Assembly: GCA_963169195.1 (NCBI GenBank)
Contig: CAUJDN010000073.1
Coordinates: 21,455-85,454, forward strand
DNA from: Acidobacteriota bacterium
GTDB taxonomy: Bacteria > Acidobacteriota > Vicinamibacteria > Vicinamibacterales > UBA2999
Reading direction: 5' to 3'
DNA length: 64,000 bases
In this document: positions 25,920-34,091 of the stretch, piece after piece
How positions within the stretch are numbered: position 1 is the first letter of the stretch
How the letters are laid out: every line of letters starts with the position of its first letter
Position numbers and translations under genes: made by a program
The notes under the pieces: model-generated
Told to the model about the DNA's origin: nothing
Seen by the model: the letters and a program-made list of their open reading frames with translations, nothing else
The model's database searches: none

Positions 25920-26657
25920 ATGATGCGGGCACTCCTCGTGGACGACGAGCAGCCGGCGCGCGAGCGGCTGCGGCAGCTGCTGGCGGCGCACGCCGACGTG
26001 GAGATCGTGGGCGAGGCGGAAGACGGCGTCCAGGCGGCCGAGCGCATCGCGGAGCTCGCGCCGGACGTGGTCTTCCTCGACATCCAGATGCCAGGCGTCT
26101 CGGGGCTCGACGTGGCGGCATCGCTCGGCCGTCCACGCCCGGTCGTGGTCTTCTGCACGGCCTTCGACCAGTACGCGGTGGACGCGTTCGAGGTGTCGGC
26201 CTCCGACTACCTGCTGAAGCCGGTCAACCGCGCGCGCCTCGCGGCGGCCCTGGACCGGGTACGCTCCTCGGCGCCACGGAACGCCCGCCGGACCGAGGAC
26301 GGCAGCGCAGCGCGTGAGGCCGCCCTGGCCCCCACGCGCTTCCTCGCGCGCAGGGGCGCGCGCTACAAGGTGGTGCCGCTCTCCGACGTGGTGGCCTTCA
26401 CGTTCGACGACGGTGTCACGCACCTGCTGACGGCGACCGAACAGCTCACCATGCAGCCCACCCTCGCCGCGCTGGCCCGCCGGCTGGATCCGGCGCGGTT
26501 CTGCCAGGTGTCCCGCACGGTCATCGTCCACCTCGACGCCGTGCGCGAGGCGCGCCCCTTCCCCGACGGCACCGGCGAGGTGCTGCTGGCCAATGGGCAC
26601 ACCGTGCCCGTCTCCCGCCGCCGGTGGCGGCAGATCCTCGACCGGCTGGAGGGCTGA
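25920..26657 (+). CDS. LytTR-family response regulator
   Basis: This 245-residue protein has a receiver at 1-122 (Asp54 in VVFLDIQMPG, Lys in DYLLKPV) and a C-terminal LytTR DNA-binding domain (about 140-240; FLARRGARYKVVPLSDVVAF, then RFCQVSRTVIVHLDAVRE). Its receiver closely resembles that of the upstream phosphatase regulator, down to the YLLKPV-RARLAA segment, so the two probably arose by duplication. LytTR regulators bind paired direct repeats; no site was recognised nearby. Two adjacent ATGs (25920 and 25923) could start translation. Confidence 0.93.
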   Translation: MMRALLVDDEQPARERLRQLLAAHADVEIVGEAEDGVQAAERIAELAPDVVFLDIQMPGVSGLDVAASLGRPRPVVVFCTAFDQYAVDAFEVSASDYLLKPVNRARLAAALDRVRSSAPRNARRTEDGSAAREAALAPTRFLARRGARYKVVPLSDVVAFTFDDGVTHLLTATEQLTMQPTLAALARRLDPARFCQVSRTVIVHLDAVREARPFPDGTGEVLLANGHTVPVSRRRWRQILDRLEG

Positions 26658-26701
26658 GGCCGCGGAGCCGCCGCGCTCGCCGCCCGGCGCGGCCCGCCGC
26701 C

Positions 26702-27175
26702 TCACGGCGCGGCCGCCGTCCGGACCGGTGCGTAGTTGACGTGCACGATCACCCAGCGCCCTCCGCGCTTGAACAGCACGTCGGTCTCCTGGTTGTCCTC
26801 GGTGGAGACCTCCCCTTTGGCGGTCCGCTCCGTCACGCGCAGGATATACGTGGCGACGGCCGCGTCCCCGGACGGCCCGACCTGGACCCGCAGGTCCCGG
26901 ACCTCCACGCCCTCGAGCCGGTTGCCCGAGCCGATGTACTTGCGCCAGGACGCCTCGTAGCCGGGCAAATCCACGCGGCCGGACGGAAACCACTGTGTCA
27001 GGTCGGGGGCGAACGAGCGAAAATACGCGTCCAAGTCGTTGCGGCCGTACGCGGCGTTATAGCTGGCGATGAACGCCCGTATCTCCTGTTCGACGGTCGA
27101 GGCCTGGTCAGAGGGCTGGCCGGCCGCCGGGAACGGGCCCGCCAGCAGAATCAGTCCGATCAAGAGGGATCGCAT
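26702..27175 (-). CDS. Exported SnoaL/DUF4440-like protein
   Basis: This 157-residue protein has a signal peptide (about 1-20, ending AAGQ) and an NTF2-like cone fold: helix VEQEIRAFIASYNAAYGRND, strand LDAYFRSFAPDLTQWFPSGR, ending VLFKRGGRWVIVHVNYAPV. Members are small ligand-binding or isomerase-like domains; the substrate is unknown. It converges with the LytTR regulator gene and is divergent from the DUF1295 gene 33 bp away. Confidence 0.82.
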   Translation of the reverse strand: MRSLLIGLILLAGPFPAAGQPSDQASTVEQEIRAFIASYNAAYGRNDLDAYFRSFAPDLTQWFPSGRVDLPGYEASWRKYIGSGNRLEGVEVRDLRVQVGPSGDAAVATYILRVTERTAKGEVSTEDNQETDVLFKRGGRWVIVHVNYAPVRTAAAP

Positions 27176-27208
27176 GCGTCTGGACTCCTTCGCCCGCGAT
27201 TGTAGACC

Positions 27209-27979
27209 GTGACATCCGCGCTCGATGGCCTCATCGCGCTCGTCGCCCTGTTCACCACGCTCTGGGTGGTGTCCCTCCCGCTGCGCAACGCGTCCATCGT
27301 GGACATGTGGTGGGGGCCCGCATTCATCGTCGCGCTGGCTGCGTACCTGGGGCTCGCGTGGCCCGCTCACGGGCGGGCGTGGCTCGTGCTCGGCGCCACG
27401 GCGCTCTGGGCGGCCCGGCTGGCCTGGCATATCGGCCGCCGCAACGTCGGACACGGGGAAGACCCGCGCTACCGTGCGTGGCGCGAGCAGCACGGCGGGC
27501 TCTGGTGGTGGCGCAGCTACCTCCAGGTGTTCCTCCTCCAGGCCCTGGTGGCCTGGATCGTCTCGTGGCCCCTCTATTTCGCGGTCCGCGACCAGAGCAC
27601 GTTCCCGACCGCATGGGATCTCGTGGGCGCCCTGCTGTTCGTCACGGGCTGGCTGTTCGAGGCGGTGGCCGATCGCCAGCTCGCCCGCTTCACGCGCGAT
27701 CCGGAGAATCGGGGGCGCGTGATGGACCGCGGCCTCTGGCGCTACTCACGCCATCCGAACTACTTCGGTGAGTCCCTGCTGTGGTGGGGCCTCGGCATCG
27801 TCGGCGCCGGCACCCCGGGCGGTATCGTCGGCCTGCTCGGCCCCCTGCTCATCACCTGGCTGCTCCTGCGCGTCTCGGGCGTCACGATGCTGGAACGAGG
27901 CCTGGTGAAGAGCCGGCCGGGCTACGAGCGCTACATGGCGCGCACCTCCGCGTTCGTGCCGTGGCCGCCGCGGGCTTGA
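27209..27979 (+). CDS. DUF1295 / steroid 5-alpha-reductase-like membrane protein
   Basis: This 256-residue integral membrane protein has about six helices. The C-terminal signature WRYSRHPNYFGESLLWWG, with the later RPGYERYMARTSAFVPW, is that of the DUF1295/ICMT-like family, distant relatives of NADPH-dependent 3-oxo-5-alpha-steroid reductases. Substrate is unknown. The GTG at 27209 is used; an in-frame start further upstream was not found. Confidence 0.88.
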   Translation: MTSALDGLIALVALFTTLWVVSLPLRNASIVDMWWGPAFIVALAAYLGLAWPAHGRAWLVLGATALWAARLAWHIGRRNVGHGEDPRYRAWREQHGGLWWWRSYLQVFLLQALVAWIVSWPLYFAVRDQSTFPTAWDLVGALLFVTGWLFEAVADRQLARFTRDPENRGRVMDRGLWRYSRHPNYFGESLLWWGLGIVGAGTPGGIVGLLGPLLITWLLLRVSGVTMLERGLVKSRPGYERYMARTSAFVPWPPRA

Positions 27980-27995
27980 GGTCTCGGGGTCTTGA

Positions 27996-28592
27996 TCACC
28001 CTGGCACGGTGACGACGATGGCTTCGGCCGGCCTTGGGCCGAGGCGGCAGTAGCCGTGAGTCTGAGACGAGTCGAAGTAGATCGAGTCTCCCTCGTCCAG
28101 GACGTGCTCGTCGCCGGCGATCACGAGGGCGAGCCGGCCTGAGAGCACGTGCAGGAACTCCGCGCCGGCGTGCTCGTGTGTCCGCGGTTTCCTGCCCGCC
28201 TGCAGGAACCGGACGCGGTAGGCGTTCATCACGCGTTCCGTCGCCGTGAAGTCCAGGCATTCGAACTCCCACGCAACCTCGCGTCCGCCCAGCTTCTCGG
28301 GGAAGCGCTTCCGCTCGGCGGCCCGGACGATGCCGAGGGCGCGGCGCGGGGCCGCGGCGGCGAAGAAGTGATCGAGCCCCACGCCGTACACCAGCGCGAC
28401 GCGCAGCAGCGTGGGCAGGGTGGGAAACAGGAGCCCCCGTTCGAGCTTCGAGAGCATGGCCGGTGAGAGGCCCGTGTGCCGCCCGAGCTCGATCAGGCCC
28501 AGCTTCCGCTTCAGGCGCAGGGCACGCAGCTTCTCGCCAATCCCGTAGGCCCCGAGTCCCTCGGCGAGCGTCGGCGAGAGTGTTTTCTTCAC
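27996..28592 (-). CDS. XRE-family regulator with C-terminal cupin
   Basis: This 198-residue transcription factor has an HTH_3 domain at about 14-70 (IGEKLRALRLKRKLGLIELG, HTGLSPAMLSKLERGLLFPT) and a cupin_2 sensor domain at about 115-198 (HEHAGAEFLHVLSGRLALVI, GDSIYFDSSQTHGYCRLG). Such regulators sense small ligands through the cupin and often regulate neighbouring metabolic genes. The GTG at 28592 is favoured because a promoter (TTGACC-N17-TAGATT) ends 8 nt upstream; the TTG at 28598 would lie before the predicted transcript start. Confidence 0.88.
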   Translation of the reverse strand: MKKTLSPTLAEGLGAYGIGEKLRALRLKRKLGLIELGRHTGLSPAMLSKLERGLLFPTLPTLLRVALVYGVGLDHFFAAAAPRRALGIVRAAERKRFPEKLGGREVAWEFECLDFTATERVMNAYRVRFLQAGRKPRTHEHAGAEFLHVLSGRLALVIAGDEHVLDEGDSIYFDSSQTHGYCRLGPRPAEAIVVTVPG

Positions 28593-28600
28593 AGTCAAAG

Positions 28601-28629
28601 AATCTATCTTCGCAGTTCTTCCCGGTCAA
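28601..28629 (-). promoter_or_regulatory. Sigma-70-like promoter of the XRE-cupin regulator
   Basis: On the minus strand TTGACC and TAGATT are separated by 17 bp, and the -10 box ends 8 nt before the GTG start. This is the best two-box promoter in the window and predicts an essentially leaderless mRNA. Autoregulation is plausible but no palindrome was resolved. Confidence 0.6.
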
Positions 28630-28765
28630 ACGATTTGCGGCGCCCGGCCGCCCGGCGGGATCCCGCCCCGCGCCGGGGCGTCCTATTCCTCAGATTCGGG
28701 AAGATGCGGGTCCCTGAGGTCCCGTCGCACGCAGGCAACATCCCGAGACCAAGGAGACAGAAATC

Positions 28766-29272
28766 ATGAAGGCACTGAAGACTCTCATGTTTGGCGCGGC
28801 GGTCGCGGCCCTGGCGCTCTCGGCCGGCACGGTCACGCGAGCGCAGGGCAAGGACATCGTGGACACGGCGGTGGCGGCGGGTCAGTTCAAGACGCTCGCG
28901 GCGGCGCTGCAGGCGGCGGGCCTGGTGGAGACGCTGAAGGGCGCGGGCCCGTTCACGGTGTTCGCCCCGACAGACGAGGCCTTCGCCAAGCTGCCGAAGG
29001 GCACGCTGGAGGATCTGCTGAAGCCCGAGAACAAGGCGAAGCTGACGGCCATCCTCACCTACCACGTGGTCCCCGGCAAGGTGATGGCGGCCGACGTCGT
29101 GAAGGTGAAGGAAGCGAAGTCCGTCCAGGGCGGATCCATCAAGGTCTCGGCCATGGGCAGCGGCGTGATGGTGGACAACGCGAACGTCGTGAAGACCGAC
29201 ATCGCGGCTTCGAACGGGGTCATCCACGTCATCGACGCGGTCATCCTGCCGAAGACGTCGTCGAGCAACTGA
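28766..29272 (+). CDS. Secreted fasciclin (FAS1) domain protein
   Basis: This 168-residue protein has a signal peptide (residues 1-26, ending VTRAQ) and one FAS1 domain. The H1 and H2 motifs are recognisable: [20 protein letters not shown] and [13 protein letters not shown], with [10 protein letters not shown] between. FAS1 proteins mediate adhesion or matrix interactions outside the cell. AAGGAGA sits before the ATG, one of the clearest ribosome sites in the window. A strong intrinsic terminator follows at 29327-29368, so the gene is probably monocistronic and well expressed. Confidence 0.93.
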   Translation: MKALKTLMFGAAVAALALSAGTVTRAQGKDIVDTAVAAGQFKTLAAALQAAGLVETLKGAGPFTVFAPTDEAFAKLPKGTLEDLLKPENKAKLTAILTYHVVPGKVMAADVVKVKEAKSVQGGSIKVSAMGSGVMVDNANVVKTDIAASNGVIHVIDAVILPKTSSSN

Positions 29273-29326
29273 CGGGCGGCGCCGGGATCGTCATTCCGCA
29301 TCTCTCTCATCCCCGGCGTTCGACGG

Positions 29327-29368
29327 AACGGGAGCACGGCTGGTATACAGCCTGCTCCCGTTTTTCTT
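29327..29368 (+). terminator. Rho-independent terminator after the fasciclin gene
   Basis: AACGGGAGCA (29327-29336) pairs with TGCTCCCGTT (29353-29362), extended by GGCTG/CAGCC around a GTATA loop with one bulged C. The stem is followed directly by TTTTCTT. This is the only classical hairpin plus T-tract found in the window. Confidence 0.88.
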
Positions 29369-29385
29369 GCACTAGAATCCGGGGC

Positions 29386-30474
29386 ATGCCCGCCGCGCCC
29401 GCACCTGCCGCTGCCGAGCTCAGCCGTGCCCGTGCCGCGCTCGACCGCTGGGTGCGCGAGTTGATGGCGTGGCACTTCGGTCCCGACACCGGCAGTCCGT
29501 TCTGGCTGGACTGGGCGGCCCGGGCTGGCTGGGATCCGCGCCGCGAGGTCCGGGCCTACGACGACCTCGACCGGTTCGGGCCGTTCCAGGACGAGTGGCT
29601 GCGCGGCGGCGATGCGCGCCGGTGGGTGCCGAAGGGCTACGCCGGCCGGCCCGTGTACGTCTTCGAGACCGGCGGCAGCACCGGTGTCCCGAAGTCGCGC
29701 ATCAACATCGACGACTTCCGCATCGACTACGCCACGTTCAGCGACACGCTGCCGGACGCGCACTTCCCGAAGGGTGCGGACTGGCTCGAGATCGGGCCCA
29801 GCGGCCCTCGCCGGCTTCGACTGGCCATCGAGCACCTGGCGCAGCACCGCGGCGGCATCTGCTACATGGTGGACCTGGACCCGCGGTGGGTCATCACGCT
29901 GATCAAGAGGGGTGACATCGAGATGGTGGAGCTGTACAAGCGCCACGTCATCGACCAGGCCCTCACCCTGCTGAAGGCGCACGACACCATCAAGTGCCTG
30001 TTCACGACTCCGAGGCTGCTCGAGGCGCTCTGCGAGCGCATCTCGCTCAGAAAGGCGGGCATCACCGGCGTGTTCTGTGGCGGCACGGAGATGACGCCGC
30101 AGTTCCATCGCTTCGCCGTGGAGGAACTGATGGAGGGCGCGTACTTCGCGCCGACCTACGGCAACACCCTCATGGGCCTCGCCGGCCACAAGCCACCGGA
30201 GCCCGGGGACCACTGGGCGGTCATCTACTACCCGCCCGCCCCGCGCGCGATGATCGAGGTGGTGGACCCCGACGATCCCACGCGTGTCGTGGAGTACGGC
30301 GCCACCGGCCGCGTCCGCCTGACGACCCTGACGAAGGAGTTCTTCATGCCGCGCTTCCTGGAGCGTGACGAGTGCGAGCGCGAGCGCCCGTGCGCCCGGT
30401 ACCCGTGGGACGGCGTCCGCAACGTCCGCCCCTTCTCGCGTTTCCAGCAGGCCGTGGTGGAAGGGGTGTACTGA
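29386..30474 (+). CDS. PaaK/LuxE-like adenylate-forming enzyme
   Basis: This 362-residue protein of the phenylacetate-CoA ligase/acyl-protein synthetase group has the nucleotide loop VFETGGSTGVPKSR at about residues 100-113. Further pieces are TIKCLFTTPRLLEAL, ITGVFCGGTEMTPQFHR and PTYGNTLMGL (A5-like), then YGATGRVRLTTLTKEFFMPRFLERDE. It is shorter than typical PaaK (about 430) and ends soon after the hinge, like LuxE-type enzymes. It would activate a carboxylate as an acyl-adenylate. With the aldehyde dehydrogenase downstream it could form an acid-reducing pair. TAGAAT ends 7 nt before the ATG. Confidence 0.78.
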   Translation: MPAAPAPAAAELSRARAALDRWVRELMAWHFGPDTGSPFWLDWAARAGWDPRREVRAYDDLDRFGPFQDEWLRGGDARRWVPKGYAGRPVYVFETGGSTGVPKSRINIDDFRIDYATFSDTLPDAHFPKGADWLEIGPSGPRRLRLAIEHLAQHRGGICYMVDLDPRWVITLIKRGDIEMVELYKRHVIDQALTLLKAHDTIKCLFTTPRLLEALCERISLRKAGITGVFCGGTEMTPQFHRFAVEELMEGAYFAPTYGNTLMGLAGHKPPEPGDHWAVIYYPPAPRAMIEVVDPDDPTRVVEYGATGRVRLTTLTKEFFMPRFLERDECERERPCARYPWDGVRNVRPFSRFQQAVVEGVY

Positions 30475-30475
30475 C

Positions 30476-30560
30476 GTTGTCGGGAGCCGGGAACCGGAAA
30501 CCAGCCCCTTGCCCCAGGACCCAGGCCCCCAAGACCCCAAGACCTCAAGACCACTTCCGA
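30476..30560. repeat. Mixed low-complexity spacer (CGGGAGCCGGGA / CAAGACCC units)
   Basis: The 93-bp gap between the adenylate-forming enzyme and aldehyde dehydrogenase genes contains GTCGGGAGCCGGGAACCGGAA followed by several CCAAGACC-type units. Both unit types recur elsewhere in the window. No promoter or terminator is evident in it, so read-through is possible. Confidence 0.6.
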
Positions 30561-30567
30561 GCCATCC

Positions 30568-32007
30568 ATGATCGAGCTGCCCATCCTCCGCTGGGGCCGT
30601 CCCTACCAGAGCGTGGATCGCGTGGTGGTGCCGCACGTCCGCACGCGCGAGCCCTTCGTCGCGATGAGCCAGGCGAACCACGGCCTCATCCGGCGCGACC
30701 TGCTGCGGCAGGCCGAGCCGCGCGCGCGGCTGCAGGCCATGCCCGCGGCCGATCTGGTGGCGGCCGCTCACCGGGCCGCCGAGGCGTTCCTGCACGACAC
30801 GCTCCCGCTGGGCGGGTCTGGCACGCAGTCGCCGCAGGACTACGTCGAGCAGGTGTCGGCCACCACCGGCATGCCCTGGGCGAGCGTGCGGCGCAACATG
30901 GCCAAGGTGCACGGCGTGCTGAGCCGCGTCGAGGAGGTGCTGGCCGGCCTCACGCGCGGGCTCGATCTCGCGGTCCTCGACAGCGGCATCGGCACGGCCG
31001 ATGGTCGCATGCTCAGCTTCTTCGCGCGCGCCGACGCGCTGGGCGTGGTCCTCCCGAGCAACTCGCCGGGCGTGCACTCGCTCTGGGCCCCTGCCACCGT
31101 CCTGAAGATGCCGCTCGTGCTGAAGCCGGGCAGTGCGGAGCCGTGGACGCCGCTCCGTATCATCCAGGCGTACGTGAAGGCCGGCGTGCCCGCCGAGGTG
31201 TTCGGCTACTACCCGACTGACCACGCGGGCGGCAACGAGATCCTGCGGTCCTGCGGGCGCGGCATGGTGTTCGGCGCCGTCGCCTCGACGAAGCGCTGGA
31301 AGGCGGCCCCGCGCGTGGAGGTGCACGGGCCGGGGTACAGCAAGATCGTCATCGGCCCCGACGCCGCGGACGACTGGGAGCGCCACATCGACATGATGGC
31401 GGAGTCGATCGCGAACAACGGCGGCCGCTCGTGCGTCAACGCCTCCGGCATCTGGGTGACGACGCACGCGGATCGCGTGGCCGAGGCGCTGGCGGCGCGG
31501 CTCGCGCAGGTGACGCCGCGCGCGGCGGACGACCCCGACGCGGTGCTGGCGCCCTTTGCGGATCCCGCCACCGCCCACCGCATCTCCGCGACCATCGACC
31601 AGGACCTGCGGCCGGCCGAGGGCGGCGACACCCGCGCGGCGCGCGACGTCTCGGCGGCGGCTCGCGGCGGCGAGCGCGTCGTCAGCACGCACGGCGGCAC
31701 GTATCTGCTGCCAACGGTGGTCCGGTGCGACGCCGACCACCCACTCGCCAATCGCGAGTTCCTGTTCCCGTATGCCAGCGTCGTCCAGGTCCCGGCCGAC
31801 CAGCTGCCCGACTGCCTGGGCCCGTCGCTGGTGGTGACGTGCGTCTCGGACGACCCGCGGTTCCGCGCGCGCTTCGTGGCCTCGCGGCACGTGGATCGGC
31901 TGAACGTCGGCGCCATTCCCACGACGCAGATCGGGTGGGACCAGCCGCACGAGGGCAACCTCTTCGAGCACCTCTACGCCCGCCGGGCGATTCAGCGGCT
32001 CGCGTGA
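30568..32007 (+). CDS. Aldehyde dehydrogenase-superfamily protein (acyl reductase-like)
   Basis: This 479-residue protein has the ALDH fold. The nucleotide region is GVVLPSNSPGVHSLWAPATV and LVLKPGSAEPWTPLRII. The catalytic Cys is in NNGGRSCVNASG, where general ALDHs have GQxC. The usual catalytic Glu loop is not clear (SKIVIGPDAADDW), which favours acyl-CoA or acyl-enzyme reduction (LuxC-like) over aldehyde oxidation, though this is inferred. Neighbours are an adenylate-forming enzyme upstream and a glycosyltransferase whose ATG directly follows the stop. Confidence 0.8.
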   Translation: MIELPILRWGRPYQSVDRVVVPHVRTREPFVAMSQANHGLIRRDLLRQAEPRARLQAMPAADLVAAAHRAAEAFLHDTLPLGGSGTQSPQDYVEQVSATTGMPWASVRRNMAKVHGVLSRVEEVLAGLTRGLDLAVLDSGIGTADGRMLSFFARADALGVVLPSNSPGVHSLWAPATVLKMPLVLKPGSAEPWTPLRIIQAYVKAGVPAEVFGYYPTDHAGGNEILRSCGRGMVFGAVASTKRWKAAPRVEVHGPGYSKIVIGPDAADDWERHIDMMAESIANNGGRSCVNASGIWVTTHADRVAEALAARLAQVTPRAADDPDAVLAPFADPATAHRISATIDQDLRPAEGGDTRAARDVSAAARGGERVVSTHGGTYLLPTVVRCDADHPLANREFLFPYASVVQVPADQLPDCLGPSLVVTCVSDDPRFRARFVASRHVDRLNVGAIPTTQIGWDQPHEGNLFEHLYARRAIQRLA

Positions 32008-33318
32008 ATGCGCCTTCTCCTCCTCTCCGCCGGCGCCGCCTCGATGTACTGCGGCAGCTGCATGCGCGACAACGCGCTGGCGGCGGCGCTGCTCCGCCGC
32101 GGCCACGACGTCACGCTCCTGCCCTTCTACACGCCCACGCTGACCGACGAGGACAACGTCAGCCGGAAGCCGCGCGTCTTCTTCGGCGGCATCAGCGTCT
32201 TTCTCGAGCAGCACGTGCCGCTCTTCCGGCACACGCCGGCGGTGCTCGACCGGCTCTGGGACGCGCCCTGGGTGATCAAGGCGTTCTCCAGCGGGTCGAT
32301 TGCGGTGAATCCCGGCGTGCTGGGCGCGATGACGGTATCGACGCTCCAGGGCGAGCAGGGGCGGCAGCGCAAGGAGATCGACAAGCTCGTGCACTGGCTC
32401 AGGGACGAGCCCCGGCCCGACCTGGTCAACATCCCCTATGCGCTGCTCATCTCGCTGGCCGGGCCGCTCAAGCGCGCGCTCGACGACGTCCCCATCGTCG
32501 TCACGCTGCAGGGTGAGGATCTGTTCCTCGACGGGCTGCCCGAGCCCTTCCGCGCGGAGGCGCTCGCGCTTATCCGCAGGCACACCTCCGACGTGGACCT
32601 CTTCGTCGCCGTCAGCCAGTACTACGCCGACTACACGCGTGACTACCTCGGCATCCCGGCATCGAAGGTGCGCGTGGCGCCACTGGGCATCGCCGCGCCC
32701 GAAGGGCTGGGGCCCGCGCCGCTCGAACGCCGCCCCTTCACCATCGGGTACTTCGCGCGCATCGCGCCAGAGAAGGGGTTGGACGTCCTGGCCGCCGCCT
32801 ACACCCTGCTCCGCCGCGACATGGGCCTGCCCCCCTCGCGCCTGCTGGCCGCCGGCTACCGCGCGCCGGATCAGCAGGGATACGTCGACGGCATCACGCG
32901 CCAGCTCGACGCCGCGGGACTCGGGAACGAGTTCGCGTATCGCGGGGCGCCCGATCGGGCGGGCAAGTTCGCGTTCCTCCGGGGGCTGGATGCCTTCTGC
33001 GTGCCCAGCCCCTACCGCGAGCCGAAGGCGCTGTACCTGCTCGAGGCCATGGCGGCAGGGGTGCCGTTCGTCTCGCCGCCGTACGGCACGTTCCCCGAGA
33101 TCGTGAAGGCCACGGGCGCCGGCGCGCTCGCCGAGTCCGGCGCGCCCGAGCACATCGCGAAGGCGCTGCTCGGCCTGTGGGCCGACCCCGAGCGGGCCCG
33201 GGCCCTCGGCGACGCGGGCTACCGCGGCGCGCGCGAGCAGTACACCGTGGACCACATGGCCGCGCGCGTCGAGGCCGTGTATCGTGAGGCCGTGGACCGC
33301 TCCGGAACACCGGCATGA
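32008..33318 (+). CDS. GT4-family glycosyltransferase
   Basis: This 436-residue retaining glycosyltransferase has a GT-B fold. The N-terminus MRLLLLSAGAASMYCGSCMRDN is distinctive, with two Cys close together. The donor domain shows IGYFARIAPEKGLDVLAAAY, FAFLRGLDAFCVPSPYREPK and LYLLEAMAAGVPFVSPPYG, the GT4 ExxxxxxxE-type site. Translation starts at the base after the aldehyde dehydrogenase stop, so they are very likely co-expressed. Acceptor and sugar donor are not identifiable. Confidence 0.9.
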   Translation: MRLLLLSAGAASMYCGSCMRDNALAAALLRRGHDVTLLPFYTPTLTDEDNVSRKPRVFFGGISVFLEQHVPLFRHTPAVLDRLWDAPWVIKAFSSGSIAVNPGVLGAMTVSTLQGEQGRQRKEIDKLVHWLRDEPRPDLVNIPYALLISLAGPLKRALDDVPIVVTLQGEDLFLDGLPEPFRAEALALIRRHTSDVDLFVAVSQYYADYTRDYLGIPASKVRVAPLGIAAPEGLGPAPLERRPFTIGYFARIAPEKGLDVLAAAYTLLRRDMGLPPSRLLAAGYRAPDQQGYVDGITRQLDAAGLGNEFAYRGAPDRAGKFAFLRGLDAFCVPSPYREPKALYLLEAMAAGVPFVSPPYGTFPEIVKATGAGALAESGAPEHIAKALLGLWADPERARALGDAGYRGAREQYTVDHMAARVEAVYREAVDRSGTPA

Positions 33319-33424
33319 CCGGCCGCCCTGTCCTCTTTCGATCGTCCGCCGTTGTTCGTGCGTACCCTCGTGTCCTTCGTGTGCGTCGTGTTCCGGTGAA
33401 CGCCACTCGTCGGGAGGTGCCCGC

Positions 33425-34090
33425 GTGCTGATCCTCTCGGCCATCACCAAGGAGTACCCCACGGCCGCGGGGACCCTCCGCGTCCTGGACGGCGTCAGCC
33501 TCCGACTCGCCACCGGGGAGGCCGCGGTCATCACCGGGCCATCGGGCTCGGGCAAGAGCACGCTGCTCTACATCGCCGGCGGCCTCGAGCGGCCGACGTC
33601 CGGCACGGTGGAGCTCGACGGCACGAACCCGTATGCGCTCTCCGGCGACGCGCTGGCCCGCTTCCGCAACCGCGAAGTGGGCTTCGTGTTCCAGGATCAC
33701 TGCCTCCTGCCGCAGCTCACGGTCCTGGAGAACACGCTGGTGCCGACGCTGGTCGGGGAGCCCGATCCCGATGCGCGGGATCGGGCCAGGGTGCTGCTGA
33801 CCGCCGTCGGCCTCGAGCCTCGCGCCCATCACCGGCCCGCGGAGCTCTCCGGCGGGGAGAAGCAGCGCGCGGCCATCGCGCGCGCGCTCATCCGCAGCCC
33901 GCGGCTGCTCGTCTGTGACGAGCCGACCGGGAACCTCGATGGCCGGACCGCGGAGACGGTGGCCGACGTGCTGCTGCGGCTGCAGGTCCAGCAGCACGCC
34001 ACCCTGCTCGTGGTGACCCACAGCGCGGCGCTGGCGGGGCGCTTCGCGAGGCGCCTGGCCATGGCCGGGGGCCGGCTCGAGGAGGCGTGA
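33425..34090 (+). CDS. ABC transporter ATPase (LolD/MacB type)
   Basis: This 221-residue ATPase has Walker A GPSGSGKST (38-46), the Q-loop VFQDHCLLPQLTV, the signature LSGGEKQRAAIARAL, Walker B RLLVCDEPTGNLDG and the H-loop VVTHSAALA. The group works with FtsX-type permeases that do mechanical work on periplasmic substrates rather than classical transport. The GTG at 33425 follows GGGAGG at good spacing; longer starts in this frame are not supported. The permease starts 1 nt after its stop, so they form a complex. Confidence 0.93.
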   Translation: MLILSAITKEYPTAAGTLRVLDGVSLRLATGEAAVITGPSGSGKSTLLYIAGGLERPTSGTVELDGTNPYALSGDALARFRNREVGFVFQDHCLLPQLTVLENTLVPTLVGEPDPDARDRARVLLTAVGLEPRAHHRPAELSGGEKQRAAIARALIRSPRLLVCDEPTGNLDGRTAETVADVLLRLQVQQHATLLVVTHSAALAGRFARRLAMAGGRLEEA

Positions 34091-34091
34091 C

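Noticed and set aside
29386..32007. Bioluminescence (lux) operon
   Set aside because: LuxE/LuxC-like logic is present, but there is no luciferase (luxAB) or luxD, and the neighbours are a glycosyltransferase and ABC transporter.
29059..33561. A 1500-codon open frame on the minus strand
   Set aside because: It is antisense to four well-supported genes, is rich in Arg, His, Ala and Gly without any domain, and is a known artefact of codon bias in GC-rich DNA.
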